Under the pieces are notes generated by a model, which was given only the letters and a program-made list of their open reading frames with translations, was not told where the DNA came from and did not search any database. A stretch of DNA of 43,139 bases, from positions 1 through 43,139 of the forward strand of contig JBQLZQ010000027.1 of assembly GCA_052168355.1 (NCBI GenBank). The letters are read 5' to 3'. How positions within the stretch are numbered: the stretch's first letter is position 1; every line of letters begins with the position of its first letter. The translations under genes were made by a program, and so were the position numbers. This document shows positions 41,894-43,139 of the stretch, piece after piece. Source of the stretch: JBQLZQ01 sp052168355. GTDB taxonomy: Bacteria; Pseudomonadota; Alphaproteobacteria; DSM-16000; Inquilinaceae.

Positions 41894-42982
41894 ATGGCCT
41901 CCTACCAAGCGCTGTCGGAGTCTTATGCAACGACAGGCGATGTGACGGTCGATTCGATTCGTCCTGCCGACAACCCCATCTTCGTGGTCGGCCCGCCACG
42001 CTCCGGAACCACTCTAACGGCGCGGATTCTCGGCAGCCACAGCGGCATCTTCATGCCCGGCGAAACCCAGTTCTTTTCGGATATCTATGCGCGACGACGA
42101 GATCTTGGCGACCCGGCCAGCGATGTCGAGGTGCGCCGACGGATCATCCATCGCTTGACCGATCTCTATCGGCGCTACAATGCCTTGGGCGATCAGGCCC
42201 GGGTGGACCGTCTGTTCGCCGAAACCGATATGGCCGCGCGGCTGGCCGAGCAGACCAGCTACGCCGCCATTTTCCGAACGTTTATGGAGGCCAGGGCGTC
42301 GTTCGAGAACAAGCGGCGCTGGGGCAATCAGGTTCCTCGGGATCTGTTCGATCTGGAAAAGATCTTCGCCCTCTATCCCGATGCGAAGGTGATCATTTCG
42401 ATCCGTCACGTCCTGGATTATCTGACATCCTATCGTGACAAGTGGATGCGGTCGCAGCGGGAAAATCACGTCGAAAACGTCGAGCGTTTACGGCGGCTCT
42501 ATCATCCGGTCGTCACATCGCTGTTGTGGAAGAGCAGTATAAAGAGCGTGACGGCGGCCGCCGACCGCTGGGGCGATCGCGTCCTGATCAGCAAGTACGA
42601 GGATCTGGTCGAAGATCCCGAGGCGCATATCGCGCGGCTGTGCGATTTTGTCGGCGAGAGCTACGAACCGGGCATGATGGCAAATGTCGCCAACAATTCT
42701 TCCCGGGAGATCGCCGAGAACGGTATCTTCCGCTCATCGGTCGGGCGCTGGCAGGACAGTCTGAGCACCGCGGAGATCGCGTCGGTGCAGATGTTGTGTC
42801 GTCGCGAGATGCAGCAGTTCGCCTACCAGCCCGTATCGGTCGATACGCCTTGGATTTCCGTGGCGAAATACTTCGTCACGACACCGGCATTCATGTGGAG
42901 AGGGCTGGCCGCCAATAAAGGTAGGCATGGCCCCCTTGTCCCGTATATTGCCAAAAGAGTTGCCGCACTAATAAAAAGGTAG
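41894..42982 (+). CDS. PAPS-dependent sulfotransferase
   Basis: A 362-residue sulfotransferase. The 5'-phosphosulfate loop is VVGPPRSGTTLTARIL near residues 31-46, and the 3'-phosphate region is KVIISIRHVLDYLTSYRDKW near 160-180. RVLISKYEDLVEDPEAHIARLCDFVG is the typical later segment. No signal peptide is seen, so it probably acts in the cytoplasm on lipid-linked or nucleotide-linked sugar. The ATG at 41894 has AAGGGAA six bases upstream; an upstream start in frame would add 31 residues unlike the family. It would use PAPS from CysD/CysNC of the same locus to sulfate the exopolysaccharide. Confidence 0.93.
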   Translation: MASYQALSESYATTGDVTVDSIRPADNPIFVVGPPRSGTTLTARILGSHSGIFMPGETQFFSDIYARRRDLGDPASDVEVRRRIIHRLTDLYRRYNALGDQARVDRLFAETDMAARLAEQTSYAAIFRTFMEARASFENKRRWGNQVPRDLFDLEKIFALYPDAKVIISIRHVLDYLTSYRDKWMRSQRENHVENVERLRRLYHPVVTSLLWKSSIKSVTAAADRWGDRVLISKYEDLVEDPEAHIARLCDFVGESYEPGMMANVANNSSREIAENGIFRSSVGRWQDSLSTAEIASVQMLCRREMQQFAYQPVSVDTPWISVAKYFVTTPAFMWRGLAANKGRHGPLVPYIAKRVAALIKR

Positions 42983-43029
42983 TATAGAACACTCAATACG
43001 GTGCCAATAATATTAATATATTGAGATAT

Positions 43030-43043
43030 CCTAAATATTTAGG
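43030..43043. promoter_or_regulatory. Perfect 14-bp palindrome upstream of the last gene
   Basis: CCTAAATATTTAGG is fully self-complementary and lies 19 bases before the final ATG at 43063. It stands in a short, very AT-rich stretch (42983-43062) that also has ATATTAATAT. It may be an operator or part of a promoter. Confidence 0.4.
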
Positions 43044-43062
43044 AAACTTTCTCGGGTATATT

Positions 43063-43139
43063 ATGATTGGGACCGCCTTCCTTCACGGATTGTTGTGGCT
43101 GGGGATCTCGCTGTTCGTGGCGGGAAGCCTGTGGGCCGA
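43063..43139 (+). CDS. Start of a membrane protein, cut by the window end
   Basis: The open frame begins MIGTAFLHGLLWLGISLFVA and stays open to the end of the window (25 codons). The sequence is a hydrophobic helix from the first residues. In this locus an O-antigen polymerase/ligase (Wzy-like) or another transport protein would fit, as neither polymerase nor further transferases have yet been met. The family cannot be decided from this fragment. Confidence 0.5.
   Translation, partial: MIGTAFLHGLLWLGISLFVAGSLWA

Overview
The window is GC-rich chromosomal DNA with ordinary Gram-negative Shine-Dalgarno starts. Gene families such as the alphaproteobacterial type of orotate phosphoribosyltransferase, GguC/AraD1-like sugar-acid enzymes, SqdB and a NodQ-type CysN-CysC fusion suggest an alphaproteobacterium, plausibly of the Rhodospirillales; this is an inference from protein families, not a database match. 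No rRNA, tRNA, insertion sequence, CRISPR array or phage gene is visible.

Left part (1-12.3 kb): sugar uptake and catabolism. A MalK/UgpC-type ABC ATPase begins just inside the window behind a large inverted repeat. It is followed by a PhoD-like phosphatase and a convergent aldo/keto reductase. Next comes a GntR/FCD regulator with an apparent operon for non-phosphorylative sugar oxidation (IlvD/Edd-type sugar-acid dehydratase, short-chain dehydrogenase, GguC/AraD1-like FAH-fold protein, EamA permease). A convergent ribose/fructose-type ABC transporter (ATPase, permease, binding protein) lies beside it and probably imports the substrate.

Middle part (12.3-24.9 kb): a mosaic. An orphan periplasmic ferric-ion-binding protein sits behind a strong Fur box and is flanked by REP-like hairpins, including a 132-bp tandem repeat of three copies plus a partial fourth. 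Pyrimidine genes follow: pyrE; a LysR/cupin/small-membrane-protein cassette; a decayed second copy of the pyrE 5' half; an EamA permease; and pyrC. Then come sqdB with a convergent GT4 glycosyltransferase (likely sulfolipid synthesis), a VOC protein, sodC, a PPP-family phosphatase and several very small membrane or proline-rich proteins. Two of the small genes share a large palindrome that supplies both stop codons.

Right part (24.9-43.1 kb): an exopolysaccharide locus. It contains a flippase-like protein, a Nudix hydrolase, a GMC oxidoreductase, the priming polyprenyl-phosphate sugar transferase, cysD and cysNC, a mannose-1-phosphate guanylyltransferase, a VanZ-like protein, a Wza-like export lipoprotein, a Wzc-like co-polymerase/tyrosine kinase, a heparinase II/III-family protein, a GT4 glycosyltransferase and a sulfotransferase. 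The start of another membrane protein is cut by the window end. CysD and CysNC would make PAPS and the sulfotransferase would use it, so the locus is best read as making a sulfated exopolysaccharide. Its intergenic regions are AT-rich and carry several inverted and direct repeats that look regulatory.
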